Below, one piece after another: positions 9,967-20,846 of a DNA stretch of 64,000 nt. The translations under genes were made by a program, and so were the position numbers. Every line of letters begins with the position of its first letter. The first letter of the stretch is position 1. Below the pieces are notes generated by a model that searched no databases, had not been told where the DNA came from, and worked only from the letters and a program-made list of their open reading frames with translations. Where the stretch lies: assembly GCA_028335825.1 (NCBI GenBank), contig JAIOKI010000010.1:490544-554543 (forward strand), read 5' to 3'. The DNA comes from Nosema muscidifuracis. Lineage: Eukaryota > Microsporidia > Nosematidae.

Positions 9967-10829
9967 TATAAATTGCTTTTTTAATTAAAATTTTGATATT
10001 ATACAAAAATCTGTTGATAATATGATAAAATATAGTATTTTTAATTTAAAAATATAAATTAAAATTTTATTATAAAATTATTTTAAAATATGATGAAACC
10101 CCCAAACTTATAAATATTTATATAGCTCAAAAAATAATATTTTTTGTTATGCAAAATATGATTTGCTTGCAAACCATATTTAACTTCTCTATACAAGTTT
10201 AAGTCTAATATAATTTCATATGTGTTAACTAATATTAAATGCAACTATAGAACTGAAATAATAGTAGAAAACCAATTGAAGGCTTATATAGACCAGTATA
10301 CTCAAAATGATGCTTGGGACTGAAACTGATGATATTTTATTATTGCGAAGAAAGTATAGAGAAGATAAAGCAAACTTCTACCCAGTGATCAAGCCTTTTC
10401 TTAATTATAAAATAATAAACCAAATTAAACACTCAAGTTTATTATAAAATTTCAAATTATAATTTCTTTTTGTTATGATAAATTAAATTTATTTGGTATT
10501 TGTAAAAAATTTAATTTAAGATCTTTTTCATGGACCTTATAGAAATTGTAAATAATATTCAGAAAACTTTTCATCAATCGGATTTTTATCTTTTTGACCT
10601 ATAATATACAAAACATGTATCAAAATATATAAGTTTCGATAAAATTAAACTTTAAATTGTTGTTTTTAAATTTCATCATAAAAACTATAATGACATACTT
10701 TAATTTTCATATTTATCAATAAATTTATATTGTATGAAATAATATTTAACAAACAAATTTCATTTTTTAAAAAAGATTATTTTAGAATAATAAAACTTTT
10801 TAAATTAGACTATTTACAATTAATTTTAA
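9967..10829. other. Intergenic stretch with one retroelement scrap
   Basis: Apart from the integrase-like fragment near 10230-10400, the stretch between the chitin synthase and the first cysteine-family gene is AT-rich with no gene that I can support. Confidence 0.5.
10230..10400 (+). mobile_element. Fossil fragment of a Ty3/gypsy-type integrase
   Basis: A short translated stretch (RTEIIVENQLKAYIDQYTQN) resembles the end of the Ty3/gypsy integrase core, where families read QVERVN..L..YL..Y....QDDW. It is isolated, without LTRs close by, and looks old and broken. The family call rests on this one similarity. Confidence 0.45.
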
Positions 10830-11729
10830 TTAAACAATAAGTTTAGTATCTTGTTCCTCGTTAAAATTCTCTTTCTTATTAAGTTTCTTATAGATTCTAT
10901 AAGTAATATACCCTAATATAGAAAAAAGAGTCATTCCCATAATATAACCATAGGTTGATACAGTATTATCATGACAATTTGATTCGATCATTATTTGAGG
11001 TTGAACATACTCTGCCTGATCACTATAAGCTGGAATTTTATCACCAAGGTTTTCTGTATATTGTAAACTTCTTCCAAATCTTTTTATTTCACTTTTAAAT
11101 CCCTCAGTATCTACCAATGTTATATTAAAATCATTCAATCCTGACGTATTTTCAATTTTTTTTATTTGTTCAACAAATTCTGAATTTGGACAATTTGTTA
11201 TCCTATTTGGTTGTATAAACAATTTAAAACAATCAGGATCTAGTTCACATTCATCTCTTAATTCATAAGCAGCACATTGTAACTTATCGTAATATTCTTG
11301 GTCATTATTACAAAGCTTATATAAAGCTTCATTAATTCTTTTTCCTATGTAGGGTGTCGTAAAAAATTCATCATCTTTGTACATTTTACCTTCGGAAATT
11401 CTTACTTTGTAATCACCACAAGGTATGTATTTACGAGAAATAAATAAATTATTATAATCGATTTCTGAACATGTTCTATCAAAATGATTATTATAGAAAG
11501 ATTCTGATAAGCAGTCTTGATTACAATCACACATTTGTCTTGTAAATTGAACCATACACTTAGGTAAATCATTCAGATATTCTTTAACTTCAGGAATTTC
11601 TCTCATGACGGTACCTTCAAACTTATCACAAAAAATTTCTGAATCTTTTTTGTTTTTATCTCTCCATTCTTTAAATTCATCCATGTCATATGTATCAATA
11701 ATTTCAATGTTATTATCAGAATTTTCCAT
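10830..11729 (-). CDS. Cysteine-rich membrane-anchored family, member A
   Basis: A 299-residue protein from the ATG at 11729; the open frame runs 10 codons further but only from a GTG, and TTTTTTCCTAAT just before this ATG is a weak CCC-like motif. The first of 12 family cysteines is then residue 34, the same as in member C, which supports this start. Cysteines: 34, 58, 67, 69, 73, 87, 104, 140, 152, 161, 167, 180. Shared blocks are EFKEWRD, TRQMCDCNQDCL and CAAYELRDEC. A RFGRS site follows at 217-221, then one membrane helix near 260-280 and a 19-residue charged tail. There is no N-terminal signal peptide. I know no such family. The RxxRS suggests processing by a kexin-like protease, which would need a lumenal ectodomain; this conflicts with the missing signal peptide. 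Two paralogues lie at 12102 and 18164. Confidence 0.85.
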   Translation of the reverse strand: MENSDNNIEIIDTYDMDEFKEWRDKNKKDSEIFCDKFEGTVMREIPEVKEYLNDLPKCMVQFTRQMCDCNQDCLSESFYNNHFDRTCSEIDYNNLFISRKYIPCGDYKVRISEGKMYKDDEFFTTPYIGKRINEALYKLCNNDQEYYDKLQCAAYELRDECELDPDCFKLFIQPNRITNCPNSEFVEQIKKIENTSGLNDFNITLVDTEGFKSEIKRFGRSLQYTENLGDKIPAYSDQAEYVQPQIMIESNCHDNTVSTYGYIMGMTLFSILGYITYRIYKKLNKKENFNEEQDTKLIV

Positions 11730-12101
11730 ATTAGGAAAAAAAATTTTGTATTTATACACAAATTTTAATTAAAATTAATTTTTATTGTTATTAAAAAATA
11801 TAATTAATTAGCAATGTAAATTAAAAATTTAATAATTATTTTTTTATATTAAAATTATTTTAAAATATTACATTTATTAATAACTTAATTAATATTATTA
11901 TTATTAGTATGCTTAGTGAAAGAACTTGGTTTGTTTGAGACATAAAAATAATATACAGTAATATATTAAAATTATAATAGTTAGTATTAATTAACTTTTA
12001 AATTTTATATATAATTAAATTATTATTATAATTTAAAGTTACTATTTATAAATTAAATTTAATAAAAAAATTAATATAAATACCGAAATTAATTACAAGC
12101 C

Positions 12102-13055
12102 ATGTCTAAAACTACATCATATGAAACCAATAGTATTGAACAAAACTTTACTGATTCTGAATTGGAAAGAAAAAACAAGTTATCTGAATTTGAAGTTTGG
12201 AGAGATGATTATTTGAATCATACTAACAAGTTATGTACTCAATTACCGCTTGATTTTCTAATTAAAAATCCAGAAATCCAAGAAAAAATTAAGAATATAC
12301 CTAAATGTTTAAAACATTATACTGAAAGAATATGTAAATGTGATAATAATTGCACGGAAGAATTGTTGAAAGGATTTAACCCCGATACTAAATGTATTTT
12401 GTACGATCTTTCTGATTTAAAAAACGACGATAAGTACATTGACTGCAGATTTTTAGATAAAAATATTGTTGAAAGTAAATTAGTAAGCCAAATGACTAAC
12501 AATAAATATGCTACTGTGAAAAATAATATCTATGACGAAGTTTCTAAAATATGTAATAACGATAAGGAAGCATTTGAATTAATATGTAATGCATACGAGC
12601 TCAGAAATTATTGTAAAAATAATATTAATTGTTATAAATTTGTACTGAATAAGGATAAGATCGATAATTGTAAAAATATTATTTTTCCTGAAGGTCTTAA
12701 AGATATTGAAAATATTTTGTTTATACCTACAAATCAAGTCAACGATACTAGGGTTGTAAGAAGTATATCAAATGGGGAGTTAGAAGATTATTCATTAAAT
12801 GGTTTTACGTACGATATAAACGAAATTGAGGCCATCAACTCAGAGAACTTAATGATAAGTGATGAACAAAATATTTTGGCAAGTGGTTCTTCTACAATTA
12901 CTAAATCAATGGTTCCTATATTACTAATTTCGTTTGTAGGATATTTCTTTTTTACAGATAGGCAAAGAGAACCAGTTCGTAACATATTTTTATTAGTTCT
13001 TGCATCTGCTATATTTGGGTTATCTGGGCTTATTGCTATCAATTCTGAATTTTAA
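12102..13055 (+). CDS. Cysteine-rich membrane-anchored family, member B
   Basis: A 317-residue protein, divergently transcribed from member A across 372 bases of AT-rich sequence. It carries all 12 family cysteines (45, 69, 78, 80, 84, 98, 115, 151, 162, 171, 177, 190), with spacing nearly the same as A and C. Conserved blocks are EFEVWRD, TERICKCDNNC and CNAYELRNYC. The RxxRS site is RVVRS at 217-221. Unlike its paralogues it ends in two hydrophobic segments (about 262-282 and 291-311) and stops almost at once, so the C terminus may face the same side as the ectodomain. The N terminus is about 11 residues longer than in A and C. There is no signal peptide. It is more diverged than A and C are from each other. 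Function unknown. Confidence 0.85.
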   Translation: MSKTTSYETNSIEQNFTDSELERKNKLSEFEVWRDDYLNHTNKLCTQLPLDFLIKNPEIQEKIKNIPKCLKHYTERICKCDNNCTEELLKGFNPDTKCILYDLSDLKNDDKYIDCRFLDKNIVESKLVSQMTNNKYATVKNNIYDEVSKICNNDKEAFELICNAYELRNYCKNNINCYKFVLNKDKIDNCKNIIFPEGLKDIENILFIPTNQVNDTRVVRSISNGELEDYSLNGFTYDINEIEAINSENLMISDEQNILASGSSTITKSMVPILLISFVGYFFFTDRQREPVRNIFLLVLASAIFGLSGLIAINSEF

Positions 13056-14291
13056 TTATTAAAATTTTGTAAATAGTGGGTTTCATTTCATTATTTATTA
13101 ATAATAGGTAAGGTTTAAGTATTTATAATAAACATTAATGCATTAAATCATAATTTAAACTAACTAATCTATTCCTTAAAACTCTAATAAAATTTTTTAT
13201 TATAAAATTACTACATTTGTATAGAAATAATTACCAAAAACTTCATCGTTTTTTATTTTTGATTTTTATTTACAAAACATTATTCTTAAAATATTTAAAT
13301 TTATTATTTTATAGATATTTCTTTACAAATATAAAAACCTTATTTTTCAGACTTATTTGAATCTTTGTTTTTCAAATTTAATTGTTTAAAACAATTCATT
13401 TTCGTTTAATTATTTCAGCAGTAAAATAATTTTAATTTAAAGACTAAAATAGCATAAATTAAAAATCTTAAATTTAGTTCTTTATTATATCAAAAATATT
13501 GTAATTCAAGGATTAAAATATTTAATATTTATTTTCAACATATATTTTATTAACAAGTAATAAGACACCGTCCTTTAATTTAATTAATATACCATTCTAC
13601 TCATACAAAGATTTTGTACTTTGTTTAGGATTTAAATTATCTTTCAATTTTTTATTGGAAGATATACTTGCTATGTATATTTTATTATATAAGTAGTTAC
13701 AACTAGTTAAAGTTTTTTTATATTTGTTTTATCATTAAAAATATACAAATTAAATATTTTCTAAAAATGGATACATTTTATCTAGATTTATACAAGTATT
13801 AAAAGATTAAAAATAATTGTTTTTTAATTAATCTATTTTAAATACTACTAAAATTTAGATTTCTTTTTTATTTTTAATTTATAAATTTAATTACAAATTT
13901 TTATGAAATGAGTTTAAATTAAATTTTATATTCTATTAAAATATATTTTTAAACCTCAATTATGTTAAGAACCAACATTAAATTCTAAATAAGATGTCAT
14001 TAGCCATTTAAAAATAGATTGTTCTTTCATTCCTAGACTATTGAATACATTTATAAGGTTTTCTAGATATAGATAATTTTTAATGAAAGTAATTTTTTTA
14101 TAAAAATATTTTAAATTTGTTGATTTGTGATAATCATTAAAACTTTCAATAATTATAAATGGAAGATTTAATAAAAATACAAAGTATAGTATTTTTTTTA
14201 ATAACAAAATATATTAAAATATTACATTACAAAATAGAATCACCTATTTAGATAATTTTACAAGTTAAATCAGATTTTTAAGAAATTATAT
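13056..14291. other. Intergenic, with a weak coding-like scrap on the minus strand
   Basis: Mostly AT-rich and empty. On the minus strand 13965-14207 holds an open 80-codon stretch opening with a signal-peptide-like run (LLKKILYFVFLLNLPFIIIE). It has no ATG at its head, so it is at best a decayed secreted-protein gene and possibly chance. Confidence 0.4.
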
Positions 14292-14568
14292 TGTTAGGAG
14301 ATAAATCCCTTTTGACAATAAGAATTCTAAGAGCTGTGAACTGCAGTTTATTCAGTAAAATGGCACAATATACTCAAACATTGACACCATTAAGATAGGC
14401 ACAGAACGCTATCTATCTTTTTTAATAAAAACGTCATTATATTTCAACATTATTGATAATAAAAGAAAGATATAAATTTGCGAGATTCTTAATTGATAAT
14501 TTTATTATGAAACAAAATAAACAAGGTTACAAAACCCTTTTATAGTCTGAGCAAAGGCTCGACTAACA
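14292..14568 (+). mobile_element. Solo LTR of a Ty3/gypsy-type element
   Basis: A 277-bp unit begins TGTTAGGAGAT and ends GACTAACA, so it has TG...CA termini. It is flanked by TATAT on both sides, as expected of a 5-bp target duplication, though TATAT is weak evidence in such AT-rich DNA. Two diverged copies lie at 42774-43036 and 62985-63256 in the same orientation. No matching second LTR or intact internal region adjoins it, so it reads as a solo LTR of moderate to old age. Confidence 0.6.
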
Positions 14569-14649
14569 TATATTATAAAATGTTTTTTTGATAATCTACT
14601 TTTAAATTCAAATACTCATTTTTATTTTCTAAGATAGTATAACAGATTT

Positions 14650-15700
14650 ATACATAAAAAGTAGATAGATGCTAAATACGATCTTTACATCTAACCGAAT
14701 ATCAAATTAAAATAATAGCAGCTTATGTGCTAACAAGACGCAATGAAAAATAGCAGAATGACGAACCAAGGCCACTAGATTATAATTTAATAAAACAAAT
14801 AGTCGCCAGTAACCGGGTAAAAATTAGAGTGAATACACATTAAAACAGAAGTAAAAATAAGATCCAAAATGGAGATATATTAGTTGTTTGAAAGAAGGGA
14901 AAAGTGAGACTTCACGCGATAACCTGCAATAAGTAAGTTAGAAATATTAAGAAAATGTAATGTGCTGGTAAAAGAACTTAGATTGTACACCTGTGTAAAT
15001 CTTAATAATACCGTATATAGTCACGTGGGATGGTATAAAAACTAAGTCCATACAAATTAAAGAAAGATGTAGGATGTTTATTTTATAGAATCCAAGGATA
15101 CTTTCAATTATTCACTCTGGAGAAAAAGCTCGAGAGTATTTCTATGGAGTACAGAAAATGAATAAATAAAAACGAATATCGTGTAATGCCTTTTGATATT
15201 AAATATAAAAAACTGAATCCTTACGGAATACTTGCATTATAAAACAACCCTCAAAAATAATTAGTCTAGCAATAATTAAAAAAGAATAGTAAAAATTAAG
15301 AAAATAGAGTTGAATCAAAAAATACTAAAAAACTTAAATTGGATTTCTTTGATAAAATAGGACAAGAGTTTATTTCATAAAGATGTGGTATATTTATAAA
15401 TATATGTCAAGGATTATACCGTATTTGGTAACTTGCAATGGATTATTAACTAACTTTAACCAAGGATATATAAAAGAATTAAATATGTTGATTAGACTAA
15501 AACATATATACAGAAAAGAATTTCTAAGTTGACTTTGGTGAGTTTAACATTATAAAGTCCCCGAGGAACACCTAATAAAGAATAATACTAAAAAAAGAAG
15601 CCTAATATATATATGAAGCTCTGAATTCAGAGATGGTTGCTGTTGTACAAACGCAATTTAAAATTTTAATTCAATATAATGTAGATTAAATGATATATTT
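14650..15700 (+). mobile_element. Decayed Ty3/gypsy pol fragment (reverse transcriptase region)
   Basis: A patch of higher G+C than its surroundings. Around 15100-15190 the translation matches the reverse-transcriptase fingers/palm segment of Ty3/gypsy elements (GYFQL followed some 30 residues later by YRVMPF). The element is broken in many places and clearly old. It lies just downstream of the solo LTR, but a direct link is not shown. Confidence 0.55.
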
Positions 15701-16522
15701 AGCATTTTTAATATCATTACAAAGTATTCATTTATTTTTTTTTAAGATATAGTTCTAATACCATAGAAAAAAATAAGCAATAAATTAAAGAGTCTACTCT
15801 TCAACGTTTTGGTGTTAAACTGAAGTGTGTATTTTAAAATTTCATCTTTATGAAAATAATAAAGCAAAAATATATTAAAATTACCAAGATAAATCTAATT
15901 GAAGTTCTTTTACTGTAAAAAATCACTATTAAATAAAACTTTTCTTTGTATAATTATTTTTCCCCTAATATTTTTTAAGATATGCTGTAATTTTATTAAT
16001 ACTTCTTAAATCTGATATTATATTTAGCTGTTATTAATTTATTGTTTCTGAATATTTTGTTGAAACAAAAATGATTCATTTGCTAATTTAATTTTTGTTG
16101 ATTTTTTCATTTATTAAAAATATTAATTTATTTTTGTTCTATAACTTTCTCATTTAATTTTAATAAATTAAAAATATCAATTTATTTTAAAAATTAATAC
16201 TGTTTATTATAATTTAAATAAAGCTTCAATTAAATAAAAATAGTATTTATTAACATGCTATATTATTATTAGTACATAAATAATTGTATAAATAATTTAT
16301 AAAAATTACATAATTTAAATTTACAAAAATTCAATATCTCAATAAATAATTTGTTAAAGATGTTATCAGTCAAATAATTTATATTTATAAATTTATTGTA
16401 CATTTTAAAAGAAAAAAATTATAATTTTCATATTAAAATATTTTAATAATATTTAAATAGATGATTTTTTGCAAATTAAAATTTATAAAAATAATTTTTT
16501 ACAGTTGACCCCATATTTTAAT
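15701..16522. other. AT-rich intergenic stretch
   Basis: No gene, RNA or strong repeat seen. The CCCC motif at 16509-16512 near the right end belongs to the next gene. Confidence 0.5.
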
Positions 16523-17257
16523 ATGATATTTTTATTGCTTTGTTTGTCTTATATATTTGGATCTGATAAAAATAATATAAATTACGAATGTTCTTTGATA
16601 CTAAGAAATCCAAAAGAAAATATGTGCTTTATAAAAATTATGATTGAGGAAGAATTTTTTTTCACGATTAAGAGCGATTTAATTGTTTTAAAATATAACG
16701 AGAATCCTGAAAGTTCACCTTTTATAGAAGAAAATGAATCAGGGGCTACTTCTATTGTATTTCAAGATCTTTCAGACGGAATTTTAATTATGCAAAATAG
16801 AGGAGATCGTATGAAATGTGTTAATATAGAAAAGTATATAAAAGAAATTAGGATAGAATTTTTTTATGAGAAAGATACAAACATTAAATTTCTAAGTGAT
16901 AAAAAAGATTCACATTTTTCAATAAGTATACTCAATCCCGATGGAAATACTATATTTAAATATATTGAAGATAAAGATCCTTTTTTTGCAACTAACATGT
17001 CACTTATTTGTTTATATTGCGATGTAAATTCTGGTACAGAGCTGTTCAATTTAAGGAATGGCAATATAACGTTTTTTAATTTAAAAAATGCTGTTACATA
17101 TTGTGATGCTGAGTCTTATGAACCATTCGATGACTTGAGATATAATCCTATCAAAATTGATAAAGATTTACTTATTTTTTACAGAACAAAAAAAACTACT
17201 AAAATATTTTTTAATTTCATTGATAAGAGAATTGATATTTATGGTAAAAGATATTAA
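16523..17257 (+). CDS. Secreted protein, function unknown
   Basis: A 244-residue protein. The open frame begins upstream at a TTG, but the ATG at 16523 is the convincing start: TTGACCCC ends 10 bases before it and the protein then opens with a clean signal peptide (MIFLLLCLSYIFGSD). The mature part is mixed alpha/beta by eye, with short hydrophobic strands separated by acidic loops and four cysteines in the second half or close to it (LICLYCDVNSG, TYCDAE). No membrane segment follows, so it is predicted to be secreted. I do not recognise a family. It lies between members B and C of the cysteine family without similarity to them. A secreted spore-surface or host-directed protein is possible, but nothing in the sequence proves either. 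Confidence 0.7.
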   Translation: MIFLLLCLSYIFGSDKNNINYECSLILRNPKENMCFIKIMIEEEFFFTIKSDLIVLKYNENPESSPFIEENESGATSIVFQDLSDGILIMQNRGDRMKCVNIEKYIKEIRIEFFYEKDTNIKFLSDKKDSHFSISILNPDGNTIFKYIEDKDPFFATNMSLICLYCDVNSGTELFNLRNGNITFFNLKNAVTYCDAESYEPFDDLRYNPIKIDKDLLIFYRTKKTTKIFFNFIDKRIDIYGKRY

Positions 17258-17394
17258 ATTAATATTAATGTTATATTCTATTTATTTAAAGAAAAAGTAA
17301 AGTTTTGAAAAGTATTTGATAGGGTTAAAAAAATAATTATTATTTTCACTACTATTTATTTATAATTTAAATTTTATCGGTCTTCCAAATTTCG

Positions 17395-17497
17395 TTATAG
17401 ATTAAAGTTGTCAATAATGTTTTTATTTAATTTGCTTTCTTCCTGCATGGGGTAAAATAATAAAATATTTTAAATACTTTTCAACAATAATAAGAGA
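17395..17497 (-). repeat. Relic promoter plus first codons of a lost gene (copy 2)
   Basis: On the minus strand, TATTTTACCCC is followed directly by ATG CAG GAA GAA AGC AAA and an open run of only 17 codons. Bases 17430-17497 match 4515-4583 almost exactly, covering both the upstream region and the first six codons, and diverge after that. It lies 138 bases past the end of the secreted-protein gene. The region from here to 18163 has no other gene. Confidence 0.65.
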
Positions 17498-18163
17498 GTA
17501 CTTGAAATTAAATTTACTAAAATAATAATATAATTCAATTTGATATGATTTAATTAATTAATATTAAATTAATATCATTTTATTGTTTTGATTAAATATT
17601 TTATACTGGTATGGAAGAAAATATTTAATCTATTTAGAGAACTTAAATAATATTGTCAAAATAAAGAAGAGTACAATTTATGTAGACCAATATTAAAAAT
17701 AAAAAATTAAGTTATTGAATATTATTCGAATTGTGATATATAACTTTTAATATAAAAATCATGAATTTAATTTTATTAATTAGAAAAATACTTCCAAATA
17801 TTTATGTCAAATTTCATATATTTAACTGATGATAAATATGAATTAATTAATTTAGTTATAAAATCAGTTATCTTAGAATTAATTTTTGATTATCTGATAT
17901 AAAATTAATTAGATTTGTTATGTTATAAATAAATGATAATTAAGTTATTAATTCTTTATTTTTTTATGTTTATAATAAAAATATCAAACATATTTAATTA
18001 ATTTTTTGGTGATTATGTACATAAATATAATAATTTAATTTATAAGTATATAGACAAATTAACATGTTTTATGAATAAAGAAACAATTATTATCAACTAA
18101 TATATCACTAATTTAATGTTATTAAATTTCAAAATATATAAAAAAAGACTTTTATCCCTTTAT

Positions 18164-18976
18164 ATGAATAACGATGGTTTTCCAATTGATATGAATTACT
18201 TGAATAAACTTGTAGAATTTAAGGTTTGGAGAGATGAAAATATGAGAAAATACCAAGTCTTATGTAAATCAATTGATGATAAACTTATCGAAGATACTCC
18301 TGAATTAAGAAAAACCCTTGATAATTATCCAAAATGTATAGTTCAATTAACAAGACAAATGTGCAATTGTAATCAGAATTGTCTTGAAGATTTTCTTAAA
18401 ACTGTTGATTTTAAAACTACATGTCATTATTATAGCCTAGATAATTTATTAAACAACCAAAATCATTTACAATGTGATATGTTTAACGTGAGAGTTGTTA
18501 ACGGTATTATGTATGATATTGATGAGAATTTACTTTATGTTACTAAAATAAGAATTCAAGATTATATTTTTGATTTATGTTTGGATAAAAAAAACAGTTA
18601 TGACAATCTCAAATGTGCTGCTTATGAATTAAAGGATTATTGTGGTGATGATGAAAAATGCTTAAGTTTGATGTTTAATTCAGTATTAATGAATGAATGT
18701 GTTAATCCTGATTTCGATAATCAAATCAAAGAAATTGAAGAAATTGTAGGATTTCCTAAATTTAATATGACTTTTGAAGATTTACGGGGTATAGTAAGAT
18801 TACCTAGATCAAGTGGTGAATATATTTCACAGGATAATAATACTGAGTTAATATCTTATACTGGACTGTGTGTTTCCACATTGGTTATTTCTATATTTGG
18901 ATTTATAATTTTCAGACTGTTTAGAAAAACTTCTAAAAAAGATACTAAACAAGATGAATTGAATACTGAAGTTTAA
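18164..18976 (+). CDS. Cysteine-rich membrane-anchored family, member C
   Basis: A 270-residue protein from the ATG at 18164. An earlier ATG at 18116 exists, but TTTATCCCTTTAT lies directly before 18164, and that start puts the first family cysteine at residue 34, exactly as in member A. Twelve cysteines: 34, 58, 67, 69, 73, 87, 104, 139, 151, 160, 166, 179. Shared blocks are EFKVWRD, TRQMCNCNQNCL and CAAYELKDYC. The RxxRS site is RLPRS at 212-216. One membrane helix near 233-252 is followed by a basic then acidic tail of about 18 residues. It is closer to A than to B. It has no signal peptide from the chosen start. Function unknown; see member A for the topology puzzle. Confidence 0.85.
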   Translation: MNNDGFPIDMNYLNKLVEFKVWRDENMRKYQVLCKSIDDKLIEDTPELRKTLDNYPKCIVQLTRQMCNCNQNCLEDFLKTVDFKTTCHYYSLDNLLNNQNHLQCDMFNVRVVNGIMYDIDENLLYVTKIRIQDYIFDLCLDKKNSYDNLKCAAYELKDYCGDDEKCLSLMFNSVLMNECVNPDFDNQIKEIEEIVGFPKFNMTFEDLRGIVRLPRSSGEYISQDNNTELISYTGLCVSTLVISIFGFIIFRLFRKTSKKDTKQDELNTEV

Positions 18977-19164
18977 TTAAATGTATATAAAAAATCATAG
19001 ATTTTAATAATTAAATTGTATATTTAAACATAAAAAAAAACAGAAACATTAGAAATTGAAGTATTTATATCTAATTAAATAAACCAAAAATAATTCTATA
19101 TATCATATGATGTTTTCTGAAAATTATTAAATATTTAGAGAATATTATGAAGAGAAAAGTTATA

Positions 19165-19240
19165 TTGTAAATTAGTGTAGTGGTAAAAAATTTAACTCAT
19201 CGTATTCAATGAAAATAAAATTGAACCCCGTGATGAAAGA
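19165..19240 (+). tRNA. Degenerate tRNA-like remnant
   Basis: TTAGTGTAGTGG resembles the D-arm/A-box of eukaryotic tRNAs, and TTGAACCCC about 40 bases further on resembles a damaged T-arm. The stems between do not close properly and no anticodon can be assigned. It is probably a tRNA fossil, or a chance match. The rest of 18977-20350 shows no gene. Confidence 0.25.
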
Positions 19241-20350
19241 TCAAGTTAACAAAGGCAACTAAAAAACTCTAAAAAATTATCACATCCAATAATCTATGAA
19301 GATAAAAAAGATTACGTACTTTTTTCGGTTTTTCAAAGATAACGTAACAATACTTTTCTCACTTGAACATTTAAAAGTATTCGATATTATTTGTATGACT
19401 CATGATTTTTTAAGCTAACATTCTAAAATGCTTTATCAAGATCATCCAAAAGCTATTGAATAAAAAGTCTGATTACAGAACAATATAAATAAAGTTCTAG
19501 ACACTGCTGTTTCCCTTATTTTAATATTTCAATATACATATCTCTAGACAAAATCTTTTTTTCACAATATTTATATAACAAATAAAATTATACTATGTGG
19601 TAAAAATGACATGATTCTAAAAACTTATCATAAATATAAATTATATTAATCAGATTTTTTTTCTAAACATTATCATCAAATATCTCTATATGTCTAGTTA
19701 TAGAATTTTCATATTTTTTTATAATTCGTAAGAAATTTTTTACATGTTGAATAAATATTTAGGGATAAAATTTTTAAAAAATAAACAAATAAAACAGAAT
19801 GCAATTTGAGAGGCATGGCACAATTTTAATTATAAAATTTTTTTTGAATTATATCACCAAAAATATTTTGTTAATTATGTTTTTTATAGTTTGGATAATT
19901 TCAATTTTTATGTAGACAATAATTTAAAGTCAAAAATATAATTATTTCCTGTATACTTTATATATTAAGAAAATATTATATTATTTAAATTATAAATATA
20001 TTTGCATTTTTTTATTAAAGAATGGACTTTTCAACAAATTAAATTTAACATGAAAAAAGTCATATTCAGCTAGAATACAGTTTAAAGGTAAACTAATTAA
20101 TCAAATCATTAGATTCATTTATATTTAAAATATATTAATAGATAATAATAATTAGTTTATCTAGATTATTAGCATTAAAACTATTTAAATGATTATTTGT
20201 TTTTATTATAGTCTAAATAATATTATCTTAATGTTTACATTTCACTTAATTATAATATTTTATCATAATTATAATGTGTTAACTAAAAATATTTAAATTA
20301 ATATTTTGATCTTAAAAATATGTAAATATAAAAATTTCAATAAACATATT

Positions 20351-20698
20351 TTATTTGCATTTCTCTATCTTAGAAGCTATTTTAGATATCCTGACTGATA
20401 ATCTACATACTTCTCTTGCAATAAGATCTACTTCGTCTACTATATTTTCATAATCTTCTTTAGTACAAGTATTCTTTACCCCTTCATTACACATATTTTG
20501 ACTGCAACATGGCTTGTCATTATCACAACTAAACATCGAATCTGAATTTTTATGTTCTAATCTTTCTTTACACACATCTATACAGCATTTATCATCATAT
20601 TTATCTTTACAACAATCATGAGATTTATTTATATTACACATATCTGATTGTCTAGTAAAGATACTTGATAATAAGAGAAACATTATGAAAGAATACAT
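20351..20698 (-). CDS. Small cysteine-rich secreted protein
   Basis: A 115-residue protein with a signal peptide (MYSFIMFLLLSSIFTRQ) followed by a compact 13-cysteine region. It contains three CC pairs (DCCKD, KCCID, PCCSQ) and single cysteines in CNIN, DVCKE, FSCDN, NMCNE and NTCTK, with two more in the C-terminal helix (EVCRLS, EKCK). The first two thirds are K/D-rich and disulfide-dense; the last third (EDYENIVDEVDLIARE...) looks helical. The ATG at 20698 is the only one that keeps the signal peptide, and a CCCC lies about 35 bases upstream. The odd cysteine number suggests one free Cys or dimer formation. I know no matching family. It is a plausible secreted effector or spore-wall component, by inference only. 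Confidence 0.7.
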   Translation of the reverse strand: MYSFIMFLLLSSIFTRQSDMCNINKSHDCCKDKYDDKCCIDVCKERLEHKNSDSMFSCDNDKPCCSQNMCNEGVKNTCTKEDYENIVDEVDLIAREVCRLSVRISKIASKIEKCK

Positions 20699-20846
20699 AA
20701 ACTACTGTAATAAAATTCTTTAAATACCTTTAAAGGGGTATCTATATCAGTATAAATAAAATATTTTGTATACAATAAATTCTATTTAACTGTTTAATGA
20801 TATAAATTTAATTTGTCAGTTTAATATAAATAAGTGCTCAAATAAA

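Noticed and set aside
13965-14207. Signal-peptide-like 80-codon minus-strand frame
   Set aside because: It starts only at TTG and has an in-frame stop just upstream. Kept only as a possible scrap, not a gene.
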